This document shows positions 1 to 8,667 of a stretch of DNA of 35,251 nt, piece after piece. Within the stretch, counting starts at the first letter, position 1. Each line of letters opens with the position of its first letter. A model generated the notes under the pieces. It searched no databases. It saw nothing but the letters and a program-made list of their open reading frames with translations, and was not told the origin of the DNA. Source of the DNA: Phycisphaerae bacterium (lineage in GTDB: Bacteria; Planctomycetota; Phycisphaerae; UBA1845; UTPLA1). The DNA lies in contig JAUIHO010000023.1 in the NCBI GenBank assembly GCA_030432035.1, positions 1 through 35,251 of the forward strand, read 5' to 3'. Position numbers and translations under genes: made by a program.

Positions 1-1
1 C

Positions 2-1888
2 GACCGCAACGGTAACACGCTTTACATCGTAACCAGTAGCGATCAACAGTGGCGCTTGCCGGTAACCAGCGATGCGCTGTCGCCGCATCTAAAGCACGCA
101 ACACTCGCGCTCGAAGATGAACGCTTTTACTCTCATTACGGCGTCGATCCGATTGCTATAGCACGTGCGGCGTGGCAAAACCTCACACACCGCGAAGTCG
201 TATCTGGTGCAAGCACGTTACCGATGCAGATCGCGCGCATGCTAAACCCACAGCCGCGCACTTGGTCGGCCAAGATCACCGAAGCGTTTCGCGCAATTCA
301 GCTTGAGAATCACTTCACCAAGGACGAACTGCTCGCGCTCTATTTGAATATCGCCCCCTACGGCGGCAACGTGCGTGGTGTCGAGGCCGCTGCCCGTACC
401 TACTTCAATAAATCCGCCGCCAATCTGACCGTCGACGAAGCCGCGTTACTTGCAAGCATTCCACAGTCGCCCGAACGATTGCGTCCCGACCGTCACGCCG
501 ATCGCGCACGCGCCCGCAGCGACTATGCAATCTCCCGAATGCGAATTGAAGGTTACATAACTGAAAGCGAGGCAACTGCAGCTAGGCAATCGTCGATAAA
601 GCTTCAACCTTGGGATCGCCCGCGCCAACCCTCGCATGTCACCACAGCAGCATTAGCTCGACGACCACACGGCGGAACGACAACGATTGATTTCGCCATC
701 CAACGTATCGTCGAGCGAGCCGTTGCCGAGCATTTTTCTAACTTACCCGAAGATAGCGCCATCGCCGTCATCGTTATCGACGTGCAAGACGCGTCTATCG
801 TCGCATGGGTCGGCAATGCCAACCAACACGACAAACAAACCGGCAACGTCGATGGCGTGCTTGCATCTCGCAGCCCGGGCTCAACACTAAAACCGTTCGT
901 TTACGCAACGGCCTTCGAGCGCCGGCGCCTCCACCCGTCGATGACAGTTGCAGATCGTCAAACGACTTTCGCCGAATGGCGGCCGCGCAACTACAGCCAC
1001 GACTACCTCGGCGAAGTCACCGTCGCCGCCGCCCTGCGTCGCTCGCTCAATATCCCGGCATTGGCCATTGCGCAACATCTCGGCCTCGACGCGTGCGCGC
1101 AAACCCTCAATCAATGCGGGCTTCGCTTCGCCCGGGCAACCGTGCAACGCGCCGGCTTAAGCCTGATCACGGGCGGTGCCGAAACACGCTTGTTGGATTT
1201 AGTAAATGCATACGCCGTGTTTGCGCGCGGTGGCACCTACGTTCCGCCACGACTATTCGTTGACGAACCGACTCAAGTTGGCACTGCAGTTTTTTCCAGC
1301 CAAACTTGCGCGGCGGTTAACCATACGCTTTCAAACATCGAGCGCGAGCGCCCCGAGGCGCGCAGCGCGACGCACGCCACGAACGGTTGGTATATGTGGA
1401 AAACGGGAACCAGTTCGGCACGGCGCGACGCATGGGCCATCGGTCATAACGGTCGCTATGCACTCGGTGTTTGGGTGGGCCGTTTCAGCGGTGCGGCGCA
1501 TCCGAGCTTTGTTGGCAAGCTCGCTGCAGAGCCCTTGCTGTGTAACTTGTTTGCAACGCCGACGATTAAGCAGCGTGGCATTACCGAGCCACCGACCTGC
1601 CCCGACTGGCTGGTGACCAATCCGATTCAATTCGAAACTGACGAACAAACCCCGTTACGCATACTGAGCCCCCCGCGCGATTCTCGCTTCGTCGCCATCA
1701 ACGGGCATACCGCCGTGCACGCACAGGCCAATCGCCCCACGCCGGTCACATGGTTCATCAACGACGTTTTCGCGGGCACCGACCATGAGCCGCGCTTCGA
1801 GTTGCCCGTTGGACGACACCGATTACGTGCCGTCTCGGCAGATGGTGAGTCGGATGGCGTGGAGGTAGTCGTTCGCGCCGCCGACTGA
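2..1888 (+). CDS. pbpC: Penicillin-binding protein 1C, 5' end outside window
   Basis: Bifunctional peptidoglycan glycosyltransferase/transpeptidase acting at the outer face of the inner membrane. The reading frame is open from base 2 and its first residues (DRNGNTLYIV, then WRLPVTSDAL) already match the family, so the gene continues off the left edge and its membrane anchor is not seen. The GT51 domain shows EDERFYSHYGVDP and SGASTLPMQIARML. The transpeptidase domain has the SxxK box (STLK at 881-892), the SLN box (RRSLNIPA) and the KTG box (1400-1408, WKTGTSS). The last ~90 residues resemble the BiPBP_C domain of PBP1C, which separates it from PBP1A/1B. PBP1C often sits beside an alpha-2-macroglobulin gene; whether one lies upstream cannot be seen. 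A 223-base gap separates it from the moxR operon, so it is probably transcribed separately. Confidence 0.93.
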   Translation, partial: DRNGNTLYIVTSSDQQWRLPVTSDALSPHLKHATLALEDERFYSHYGVDPIAIARAAWQNLTHREVVSGASTLPMQIARMLNPQPRTWSAKITEAFRAIQLENHFTKDELLALYLNIAPYGGNVRGVEAAARTYFNKSAANLTVDEAALLASIPQSPERLRPDRHADRARARSDYAISRMRIEGYITESEATAARQSSIKLQPWDRPRQPSHVTTAALARRPHGGTTTIDFAIQRIVERAVAEHFSNLPEDSAIAVIVIDVQDASIVAWVGNANQHDKQTGNVDGVLASRSPGSTLKPFVYATAFERRRLHPSMTVADRQTTFAEWRPRNYSHDYLGEVTVAAALRRSLNIPALAIAQHLGLDACAQTLNQCGLRFARATVQRAGLSLITGGAETRLLDLVNAYAVFARGGTYVPPRLFVDEPTQVGTAVFSSQTCAAVNHTLSNIERERPEARSATHATNGWYMWKTGTSSARRDAWAIGHNGRYALGVWVGRFSGAAHPSFVGKLAAEPLLCNLFATPTIKQRGITEPPTCPDWLVTNPIQFETDEQTPLRILSPPRDSRFVAINGHTAVHAQANRPTPVTWFINDVFAGTDHEPRFELPVGRHRLRAVSADGESDGVEVVVRAAD

Positions 1889-2071
1889 CGCGCCATCGCT
1901 TCGTTGCACCTGTGCGTTTGCTAATGCGCTCGATTACGCCCACGCCAACATACTCCACCGACTCACGCCCATGCGACGTCAGATAATGAACGTACGTGTA
2001 AAGGTTCCGGCTATCGTTCGTTTGACTTGATGAACGCCCGGTTCTTGATGAGAATCGAGGCTTTAAACAAT

Positions 2072-2077
2072 TAGAAT
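2072..2077 (+). promoter_or_regulatory. Possible -10 box for the moxR/bat operon
   Basis: TAGAAT lies 34 bases before the moxR start, in the only sizeable gap (1889-2111) upstream of the operon. No good -35 box lies 16-18 bases upstream; TTGATG at 2045-2050 is 21 bases away. This is a weak candidate chosen mainly by position. Confidence 0.22.
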
Positions 2078-2111
2078 CTCACATGGTACTCAATCGAGAA
2101 GGACAACGTCT

Positions 2112-3104
2112 GTGACGCAACTCGACATCAAAAATATCGGTGACGCCGTACAGTCGGCCAGCGCGCCGTTTGCCCGGCTCCGCGAAGAGATCGGTCGCGT
2201 GATCGTCGGCCAGCAAGCCATGATCGACAGCCTGATCGTCGGCATTCTCGCGGGCGGTCATATTCTGCTCGAAGGCGTGCCCGGCCTGGCTAAAACGCGA
2301 ACCGTCTCGACGCTGGCGCGGGCCCTGCAAACCAGCTTTCAACGCGTACAGTTCACGCCCGACCTCTTACCGGCCGACCTCGTCGGTACTTTGGTGTACG
2401 AACCGCAAACGCAGGCGTTTCGCGTCAAGAAGGGGCCGATCTTCGCGAACCTCGTCCTCGCCGATGAAATCAACCGTGCGCCCGCCAAGGTGCAGAGCGC
2501 CCTGCTCGAATCGATGCAGGAACATCAGGTCACCATCGGCGACGAAACGTTTGCCTTGCCCGAGCCGTTTCTCGTGATGGCCACGCAAAATCCGATCGAG
2601 CAAGAAGGCACCTATCCGCTGCCCGAGGCACAGGTCGATCGCTTCATGCTCAAGGTGTTGGTGAACTACCCCACGCCCGAAGAAGAGCGACTCATTCTCG
2701 ACCGCATGGCCAAAACAAGCGACACGCTCACGGTCGAGCCGGTCATGAGCCCCGACGATATCATTCGCGCCCGCCAAATCGTGGACGACATCTACATCGA
2801 TGACAAGATCAAAGACTTCATCGTATCGCTCGTCATCGCCACGCGCGACCCGAAGAAGTACGGCCTCGATATCGCCCACTTGTTGCAGTACGGCGCTTCG
2901 CCACGTGCTTCGATCATGCTGACGCTTGGCGCAAAAGCGCGGGCGTTCCTGGCCGGTCGCGGTTTCGTCACGCCGCAAGATGTAAAAGATGTCGCCCGCG
3001 AAGTGTTACGCCATCGCGTGATCGTGACCTACGAAGCGGAAGCCGAAGAAAAAACGAGCGACGACATGGTCGAAGCGATCCTCTCGCACGTACCCGTACC
3101 TTAA
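2112..3104 (+). CDS. moxR: MoxR-family AAA+ ATPase
   Basis: Cytoplasmic AAA+ ATPase of the MoxR family, thought to act as a chaperone that matures or activates partner proteins carrying von Willebrand A (MIDAS) domains. The 330-residue length is typical. Walker A is GVPGLAKT (residues 55-62) and Walker B is VLADEINRAP (about 115-124). A sensor-1-like stretch (FLVMATQNPIEQEGTYPLPEAQ) and a C-terminal lid domain follow. The start is GTG, supported by GAGAAGGA at 2096-2103, eight bases upstream. It is the first gene of a co-directional nine-gene block that also encodes the expected partners, a DUF58 protein and two vWA proteins. The family assignment is secure; the substrate is inferred from context. 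Confidence 0.95.
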   Translation: MTQLDIKNIGDAVQSASAPFARLREEIGRVIVGQQAMIDSLIVGILAGGHILLEGVPGLAKTRTVSTLARALQTSFQRVQFTPDLLPADLVGTLVYEPQTQAFRVKKGPIFANLVLADEINRAPAKVQSALLESMQEHQVTIGDETFALPEPFLVMATQNPIEQEGTYPLPEAQVDRFMLKVLVNYPTPEEERLILDRMAKTSDTLTVEPVMSPDDIIRARQIVDDIYIDDKIKDFIVSLVIATRDPKKYGLDIAHLLQYGASPRASIMLTLGAKARAFLAGRGFVTPQDVKDVAREVLRHRVIVTYEAEAEEKTSDDMVEAILSHVPVP

Positions 3105-3121
3105 GAAACGTCGTTTGCTGA

Positions 3122-4006
3122 ATGACCCCGCAGGAACTACTCAAAAAAATCCGCAAGATCGAGATTCGCACGTCGCACATCGCCAGTGACGTGTTTGCCG
3201 GTCATTACCATTCCGCCTTCAAAGGTCAGGGGATGGAATTTGAGGAAGTACGCGAGTATGCGCCCGGCGACGATATTCGCTCGATCGATTGGAACGTCAC
3301 CGCACGCCAGGGTAAGCCGTTCATCAAACGCTACCGCGAAGAACGCGAGCTGACGGTCATGTTACTCGTCGACGTTAGCGGGTCGCAGGCTTTCGGCACG
3401 CGCGGCCAACTTAAGCGCGAGCTGGTCACCGAAATCGGTGCAACGCTCGCGTTCAGCGCGACGCGCAACAACGACAAGATCGGCCTTATCGCCTTCTCCG
3501 ACGAAATCGAACAACACATCCCGGCGGCCAAAGGTTCGCGGCACGTGTTACGTATCATTCGTGAGTTGCTCACTGTCACAGCGCACAGTCGCGGCACCGA
3601 TTTGGCCGGTGCCTTACGACAAGTCAACCACACGCTACGGCGACGGTCCGTCATCTTCATCATCTCCGATTTTCTCAGTGAGAACTTTGAGACCGAGCTT
3701 CGAATCGCGCGGCGTCGGCACGACATCGTGCCGGTCGTCGTAAGCGACCCGCGCGAGACAGACATCCCCGCCATGGGCCTCGTCGATTGGATTGACAACG
3801 AAACCGGCCGCCGGATATTGATCGACACGAGCAGTCGGTCGTTCCGACGGCGTTTCGCTCGCGAGGCGTTAGATCGGGCCGCTCAGCGCGATACACTGTT
3901 TAAGCGGCTGCGTTCCGACGCAATTCGCATCACAACCGGCGAGTCGATCGTCGAACCGCTAACGGCGTATTTTCGCAAACGAGAGGCACGCTTACGCACG
4001 GGATGA
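3122..4006 (+). CDS. DUF58 domain protein (vWA-like)
   Basis: DUF58 proteins almost always neighbour MoxR ATPases and carry a vWA-like fold. The family signature lies at residues ~36-62 (GMEFEEVREYAPGDDIRSID, then WN). A MIDAS-like DVSGS follows at 84-88, embedded in a strand (VMLLVDVSGS), and a second strand-Asp (VIFIISDF) appears around residue 180. No signal peptide or membrane segment is evident, so the protein is predicted to be cytoplasmic or membrane-associated through partners. It starts 17 bases after moxR. Its stop overlaps the next start by four bases (ATGA at 4003), which suggests translational coupling. The specific role, probably coupling MoxR to the membrane Bat proteins, is inference. 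Confidence 0.92.
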   Translation: MTPQELLKKIRKIEIRTSHIASDVFAGHYHSAFKGQGMEFEEVREYAPGDDIRSIDWNVTARQGKPFIKRYREERELTVMLLVDVSGSQAFGTRGQLKRELVTEIGATLAFSATRNNDKIGLIAFSDEIEQHIPAAKGSRHVLRIIRELLTVTAHSRGTDLAGALRQVNHTLRRRSVIFIISDFLSENFETELRIARRRHDIVPVVVSDPRETDIPAMGLVDWIDNETGRRILIDTSSRSFRRRFAREALDRAAQRDTLFKRLRSDAIRITTGESIVEPLTAYFRKREARLRTG

Positions 4007-5103
4007 TCGCACCAATCGGCCACCAACCAAGCCGCTTATCGCCGCGCATCGCGCGATGGTTCGCATTGGCAATCGTCTTTGCCGGCGCGTCGCACCTTTA
4101 CGCGCAGCCAAACGAAAACGACGCCGATACCACAACACAGCCCAAGCCGGTTGTCGCTCAAAGCGGACCGGTTCGCGTGGAAGTCATTCCCCCATCTGCG
4201 CCAATCGTCGCAGGTGATCCGTTCGACATCATTCTCCGCATCGAAACGGTCCAAGGCGTGCAGGTCGCCCCGCCGCAACCGTCGGACATCCTCGGCGTGT
4301 TTGAAGTCGTCGAGGTGAAACGCAACGACACCGATTGCCCGCCGCCCGCCGCGTGCCTGGAGCTGGCGATCACGTTGGTTGCACACTTTCCGGGCGACTA
4401 TGCCGTGCCGTCGATGCCGATACCGTTTTATGACGATCGCAACATTCCCGGTTCGGCACAGGATGCCGTCGCCCAACAACTGAACACACCCGCATTGCCG
4501 CTTCAGGTCGAAGAGGGCTTGGCCGATGTGCGTGGTCCGGTGTCGATGGCGATTCCGATCGAATGGCGCATCGTTGGGTATGTCGCCCTCGGAATCGTCG
4601 GCCTCGTATTGCTAGGCTCGCTCGCGTGGCGCTACTGGCCGGCCAAGAAGGAGGCCGTCACACCACCGGCGCCGCCGCCGTTGCCTGCGTACGAATGGGC
4701 GCTGCGCGAATTTCGACGGTTGGATAACGACCACCTCATCGCGGCGGGGCGCATCAAGGAGTATTACTTCGGCGTCAATGCAATCTTGCGCGGTTACATC
4801 GAGCGCGAGTTCGGTTTCAATGCGGGCGAACAAACGAGCGAAGAATTTGTACGTTCGCTGCAGCACGATCCGCGCTTTTCGGAAACCCAGCGCGAACTGT
4901 TACGCGCGTTTATCGACGCCTGCGACCCGGTTAAGTACGCCGCGCAGATCCCCTCGGAAGATGAGATTAGCTGGGTACAGAAGACCGCACGCGAATTCGT
5001 TGAACGCACGCACGCGGCGCGCGAAGCCGAGCGGCGCTCAGCGCAGCAACGCGCGCTCGCCGAAGACGCGGCAACGCACGATCGACGGGAGGTCCATGCA
5101 TGA
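4003..5103 (+). CDS. Membrane protein of the bat operon, BatD-tail/DUF4381-like
   Basis: A 366-residue protein with an N-terminal signal-like segment (RWFALAIVFAGASHLYAQ, residues ~18-35). A beta-rich periplasmic region resembles the repeats of BatD (VEVIPPSAPIVAGDPFDI and following). One membrane span (IVGYVALGIVGLVLLGSLAW) lies near residues 190-209. The cytoplasmic tail is helical and charged; its pattern LDNDHLIAAGRIKEYYFGVN resembles C-terminal regions of BatD-like/DUF4381 proteins in MoxR operons. ATGA overlaps at both ends (4003 and 5100) fix it firmly between the DUF58 and BatA-like genes. I do not recognise an enzymatic motif. A scaffold linking periplasmic and cytoplasmic parts of the Bat complex is the natural guess. 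Confidence 0.75.
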   Translation: MIAPIGHQPSRLSPRIARWFALAIVFAGASHLYAQPNENDADTTTQPKPVVAQSGPVRVEVIPPSAPIVAGDPFDIILRIETVQGVQVAPPQPSDILGVFEVVEVKRNDTDCPPPAACLELAITLVAHFPGDYAVPSMPIPFYDDRNIPGSAQDAVAQQLNTPALPLQVEEGLADVRGPVSMAIPIEWRIVGYVALGIVGLVLLGSLAWRYWPAKKEAVTPPAPPPLPAYEWALREFRRLDNDHLIAAGRIKEYYFGVNAILRGYIEREFGFNAGEQTSEEFVRSLQHDPRFSETQRELLRAFIDACDPVKYAAQIPSEDEISWVQKTAREFVERTHAAREAERRSAQQRALAEDAATHDRREVHA

Positions 5104-6197
5104 CGTTGCTGGAGACCTTCTACTGGCCGTGGGCATTGCTGGCCGCTCCGCCGGTTATCTTCCTCATCTGGTGGGATTGGCTGCGAACGAGCCGCCGCGC
5201 GACGCTACGTTATTCGCAAACTGATACGCTGGTCAGCGCCGCGGGCGGTGGCTCTTGGGCCGTCCGCGCGCGCGTTATCCTGCCGATCCTGCGAAGCCTT
5301 GCCGTGATCGCGATCGTGCTTGCCATCGCGCGACCGCGCCGCGCGGATGAGGTTGAGAAAGTTACGACCGAAGGCGTCGCGCTCGAACTTGTGCTCGACC
5401 GCTCCTCGTCGATGACAGACAACCGCGACATGCCCGATACCAAATCGGGCCGTATGCAAACGCGCCTCGCGGCCGTCAAAGACGTCGTGCGCGGCTTTAT
5501 TGAAGGCGACGGCGAACAACTCGACGGACGCACCGGCGACCTAATCGGTCTCACGGTCTTCGCCGCGTTCCCCGATACGGTGTGCCCGCTCACGCGCGAT
5601 CATAGTCATCTGATTCGCGCGCTGGATGAAGTCGAAGTGCCGCGCAACCGCGCGGAAGACGGTACAGCCATAGGCGATGCGCTCCTGCTCGGTATCGAGC
5701 GCATTCGCAACATCGGTCGGCGCATCGCGAAAGACGAGTCGTTCAATATTAAGAGCCGGGCGATCATTCTGTTGACCGACGGTTTGCAGAATCGCGGCGA
5801 CTATACGCCGATTGAAGCGGCCCAAGCGGCGAAGGCGTTGGACATCAAAATCTACACGATCGGTGCGGCCCCTCGATTTCAAACCGTGCGCAGCCTATTT
5901 GGTGATCGGAAGGTGCGCGTGCCGTTTGACGAGGACACGCTGCGGCAGGTGGCCGACATCACCGGCGGGCGCTTTTTTCGCGCCACCGATACCGACGCTT
6001 TGCGCGACGTTTACCAAGTCATCGACAAGTTCGAGCGAACCAAGATCGACGAAGAAAGCTACTATCTATTTGAGGAGTTGGCGTATCGTTGGATACCGAT
6101 GCGAGGCTACGAACTGCCGCCGGTGTTGATGGTGGCGTTGGTTTTGCTCGGTGTGGATGTGCTATTGTCCGCTACGCGACTGCGTCACGCCCTTTAA
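5100..6197 (+). CDS. batA: BatA-like von Willebrand A membrane protein
   Basis: Inner-membrane protein of the Bat (aerotolerance) group. Two N-terminal hydrophobic segments (residues ~7-25 and ~57-78) are followed by a vWA domain. A complete MIDAS metal site is visible: D100-x-S102-x-S104 in DRSSSM, T189 in EDGTAIGDAL, and D227 in ILLTDG. A C-terminal hydrophobic stretch (PVLMVALVLLGVDVLL) gives a final span. The 365-residue length suits the family. It starts in an ATGA overlap with the preceding gene. The DUF58, MoxR and second vWA genes alongside support the assignment; batA versus batB naming rests on order only. A metal-dependent protein contact is expected, but the partner is unknown. 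Confidence 0.9.
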   Translation: MTLLETFYWPWALLAAPPVIFLIWWDWLRTSRRATLRYSQTDTLVSAAGGGSWAVRARVILPILRSLAVIAIVLAIARPRRADEVEKVTTEGVALELVLDRSSSMTDNRDMPDTKSGRMQTRLAAVKDVVRGFIEGDGEQLDGRTGDLIGLTVFAAFPDTVCPLTRDHSHLIRALDEVEVPRNRAEDGTAIGDALLLGIERIRNIGRRIAKDESFNIKSRAIILLTDGLQNRGDYTPIEAAQAAKALDIKIYTIGAAPRFQTVRSLFGDRKVRVPFDEDTLRQVADITGGRFFRATDTDALRDVYQVIDKFERTKIDEESYYLFEELAYRWIPMRGYELPPVLMVALVLLGVDVLLSATRLRHAL

Positions 6198-6221
6198 CGC
6201 GACGGCTCACTAAACCGAGAA

Positions 6222-7283
6222 ATGGAACAGTACTTCGATTACTTCCCGCGCTTCACTTGGCTGAGTCTGGCCCTGGCCGCCGGCTTGCTGTTGTTCTATG
6301 CGCACGCGATGCGCAAGCGATCCCTGCGTGCATTTGCCGACCGCGGTATGGCGTCATTCCTTGCCCCGCAGCGTAGCACCGGGCGACAAACGCTACGCAC
6401 CATTCTCCGTGTACTGGCGTTGACGCTACTCGCCGTCGCGTTGACCGGCCCGCGCTGGGGTTCGCAGCCGATCGATGCCCAAAAGAAACGCCTCGATCTC
6501 ATTATTTGCATCGACGTGTCGCGTAGCATGTTGGCCAACGACGCGGGAATGCCGCGGCTCGACCGTGCCAAGGATGATATCGATCAACTGCTCGGCGATT
6601 TGGGCGGAGCCAACATCGGCTTGGTCACGTTTGCGGGTAAATCGGAGATGGTCTGCCCGCTCACAGACGACTACGAATTCTTCCGGCTGATTCTCGATGA
6701 AGTCGGCACGCATAGCGCCCCACTGGGCGGGACCAATATCGCCCACGCCATTCATAACGCGCGGCTCGCTTTCGGCCCGCGCCTCACGACGGCCCGCGCG
6801 TTGGTCGTCATCACCGACGGTGAAGATCACACCGGCGACGCCCTCGAAGAAGCGCGGTTGGCGGCGGAAGATGAAATCGCCGTGTATTGCATCGGCATCG
6901 GCGACGACGAACGCGGCGCGTTGGTCCCCAAGAGTGCGCGTAACCGGCGCGACTACGTGATGTATCAACAGCAACAGGTCTGGTCGAAGCTGAACCCGCA
7001 ACACCTAACGGCGATCGCCCGCGCGGGCGGCGGCGAATATTACAAGACCGGCCTCGTCAACAACGACCAGCGCACGCTCGAATGGCTATTCGAGAATCGA
7101 CTCAAGGCGCAAATGACGAGTCAGGACGACGAGAAAAAAGTGGACCAGCGCAAGCCGCAGTTTTTCTGGTTTGCGATTGCGGCCTTGGTGCTGTTAACGT
7201 TGGAGTTTCTGATTCCGCCGCGCAAGCTTGCCGATCCGCTACCGGCGGCGGTGGACAGCATCGTCACGACAGGAAGTGGATAG
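6222..7283 (+). CDS. batB: BatB-like von Willebrand A membrane protein
   Basis: Second vWA membrane protein of the operon, 353 residues, 24 bases after batA. N-terminal membrane segments lie at ~12-28 and ~58-76. The MIDAS residues are D98-x-S100-x-S102 (CIDVSRSM), T171 (GGTNIAHAI) and D199 (VVITDGEDHTGD). A C-terminal span (FFWFAIAALVLLTLEFLI) ends the protein. The pattern VCPLTDDYEFFRLILD parallels VCPLTRDHSHLIRALD in the preceding gene, so the two are likely ancient paralogues. The topology places the vWA domain between spans, as in BatA/BatB. A 115-base gap follows, the largest inside the operon. Confidence 0.9.
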   Translation: MEQYFDYFPRFTWLSLALAAGLLLFYAHAMRKRSLRAFADRGMASFLAPQRSTGRQTLRTILRVLALTLLAVALTGPRWGSQPIDAQKKRLDLIICIDVSRSMLANDAGMPRLDRAKDDIDQLLGDLGGANIGLVTFAGKSEMVCPLTDDYEFFRLILDEVGTHSAPLGGTNIAHAIHNARLAFGPRLTTARALVVITDGEDHTGDALEEARLAAEDEIAVYCIGIGDDERGALVPKSARNRRDYVMYQQQQVWSKLNPQHLTAIARAGGGEYYKTGLVNNDQRTLEWLFENRLKAQMTSQDDEKKVDQRKPQFFWFAIAALVLLTLEFLIPPRKLADPLPAAVDSIVTTGSG

Positions 7284-7398
7284 GAATACAATGCGGCGAT
7301 GGGACGTACCGACTGCCACATAATCGTACGGTCACCATGGTTCGATTGAGAATTGAACGGACGAGTAAGATTAACAAACCGCCGAGACTCAATTCGGC

Positions 7399-8667
7399 AT
7401 GACTGACATGAACAAACGGGTAACGTACATTTTGCTTGGTATGCTGCTTTCGTTCGCGAGCGTACGCGCTAATGCGGCAGACCGTGACGATTGGACGGGC
7501 CCGCTTTGGATTCGCGAGGGCAACCGGCTCTTGCAAGAAGGCGAGCCCGCCGCCGCGCTAGAAGCATACGACCAAGCGCTCTCGCTGATGCCGAACAGCG
7601 CCCAAGCACAATACAACCGCGGCGTCGCGTTGTATCACTTGCAGCAATACGACGAAGCAACCACCGCCCTGCAGAATTCCCTGCGGCCCGACGCGCCCGA
7701 GTTAGAAGCCGCCACCAAATACAATCTCGGTCGCTGCGCCCACGCGCAGGCGTTGGCTCAGCCGGAAGACCCCAAAGACGTCTCCCCCGAAAAAATCACC
7801 GAAGGCCTGCAACGCGCGATAGACTTCTACGAAGACGCGTTGCTCGTGAACCCGAACGACGCGGACGCAAAGGCCAACCTCGACCGAGCGCGACGGCAAC
7901 AAGCGTTCGTGAAGAAGATCGCCGAACAGCTCAAGCAACAACAACAGCAGCAGCAGCAACAACCCTCCGACGATCAAAAACAAGAACAGTCGGACAACCA
8001 AGACCAACAGCAACAATCCGGCCAAGGCCAAAGCCAACAACAGCAGCAGGATTCGCAACAGTCGTCCGATCAACAACAGCAATCGGGCGAGCAGCAGCAG
8101 AATCAGCACTCCTCCAATAGTGAACAAGGCGAATCGAACGACGACAGTCAGTCGCAACCGTCGCAAGCTTCCGATCCGTCCCAATCGCAGACCGGCGGTA
8201 GCGACGAGATTGATATGGAGGCGCTGCAAGAGGAACTCGAACGCGAACTAGAGCGCCTCGAAGAAGAGCTAAAGAAACGCGAGGCGGGTGAAGATCAAAA
8301 CCAGAACGGCAACGAGAACGAGTCGGATGCTTCCGACCCGACCGCCGATATGATCAAGGAGCAGCTCGAACAACTGCAACGCCAGTTTCAAGAGGCGCTC
8401 GAAAACATCAAACAGGAACGCGCCGCCGAGCAGGAAGCCGAAGCGCAGGAACAAAAAGACGGCGAACAGCAAGCCATGGCGACGAGCCAACCGGCCGAAG
8501 ACGCCGAACCACAGGAAACGGCCGCCGAACAAAACGAACGCGTCAGCCGCGAGCGCGCCCTACGACTGTTGCAAGAAGCTCGCGATAAAGAAGCCATGCG
8601 CCGACAAGCTCAGCGCAGCGCCCGTGAAAATCGCCAAAGTTCGCGCAACGTGGAGAAAGATTGGTAG
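7399..8667 (+). CDS. batC: TPR protein with Gln-rich linker and charged coiled coil (BatC-like)
   Basis: A 422-residue secreted or periplasmic protein with a signal peptide (TYILLGMLLSFASVRANAA). Residues ~30-160 hold TPR repeats (for example LQEGEPAAALEAYDQALSLM and QYNRGVALYHLQQYDEATTA). A low-complexity Gln/Ser/Asp tract (~178-265) follows, then a Glu/Lys/Arg-rich predicted coiled coil (EELERELERLEEELKKREAG and later). BatC-type proteins of Bat operons have TPRs, and many planctomycete versions have such a tail. No clear ribosome binding site precedes the ATG at 7399; ATG 7408 is a possible alternative. The gene ends by overlapping the TTG start of the BatD gene. Confidence 0.82.
   Translation: MTDMNKRVTYILLGMLLSFASVRANAADRDDWTGPLWIREGNRLLQEGEPAAALEAYDQALSLMPNSAQAQYNRGVALYHLQQYDEATTALQNSLRPDAPELEAATKYNLGRCAHAQALAQPEDPKDVSPEKITEGLQRAIDFYEDALLVNPNDADAKANLDRARRQQAFVKKIAEQLKQQQQQQQQQPSDDQKQEQSDNQDQQQQSGQGQSQQQQQDSQQSSDQQQQSGEQQQNQHSSNSEQGESNDDSQSQPSQASDPSQSQTGGSDEIDMEALQEELERELERLEEELKKREAGEDQNQNGNENESDASDPTADMIKEQLEQLQRQFQEALENIKQERAAEQEAEAQEQKDGEQQAMATSQPAEDAEPQETAAEQNERVSRERALRLLQEARDKEAMRRQAQRSARENRQSSRNVEKDW
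7930..8110 (+). repeat. CAA/CAG-rich glutamine-coding tract
   Basis: Runs of CAA and CAG, including a nine-codon Gln run near 7936-7962 and shorter runs to about 8100, encode the Gln-rich linker of the BatC-like protein. Mixed CAA/CAG use interrupts pure trinucleotide runs. The tract could gain or lose codons in frame by slippage. Confidence 0.8.

Noticed and set aside
1853..1896. GATGGCG / CGCCATC inverted repeat at the end of the PBP1C gene as a terminator
   Set aside because: The loop would be about 30 bases and no T-run follows.
7702..8229. Minus-strand frame rich in leucine, looking like a membrane protein
   Set aside because: It is the antisense of the CAA/CAG tract; poly-Leu is the complement of poly-Gln codons.
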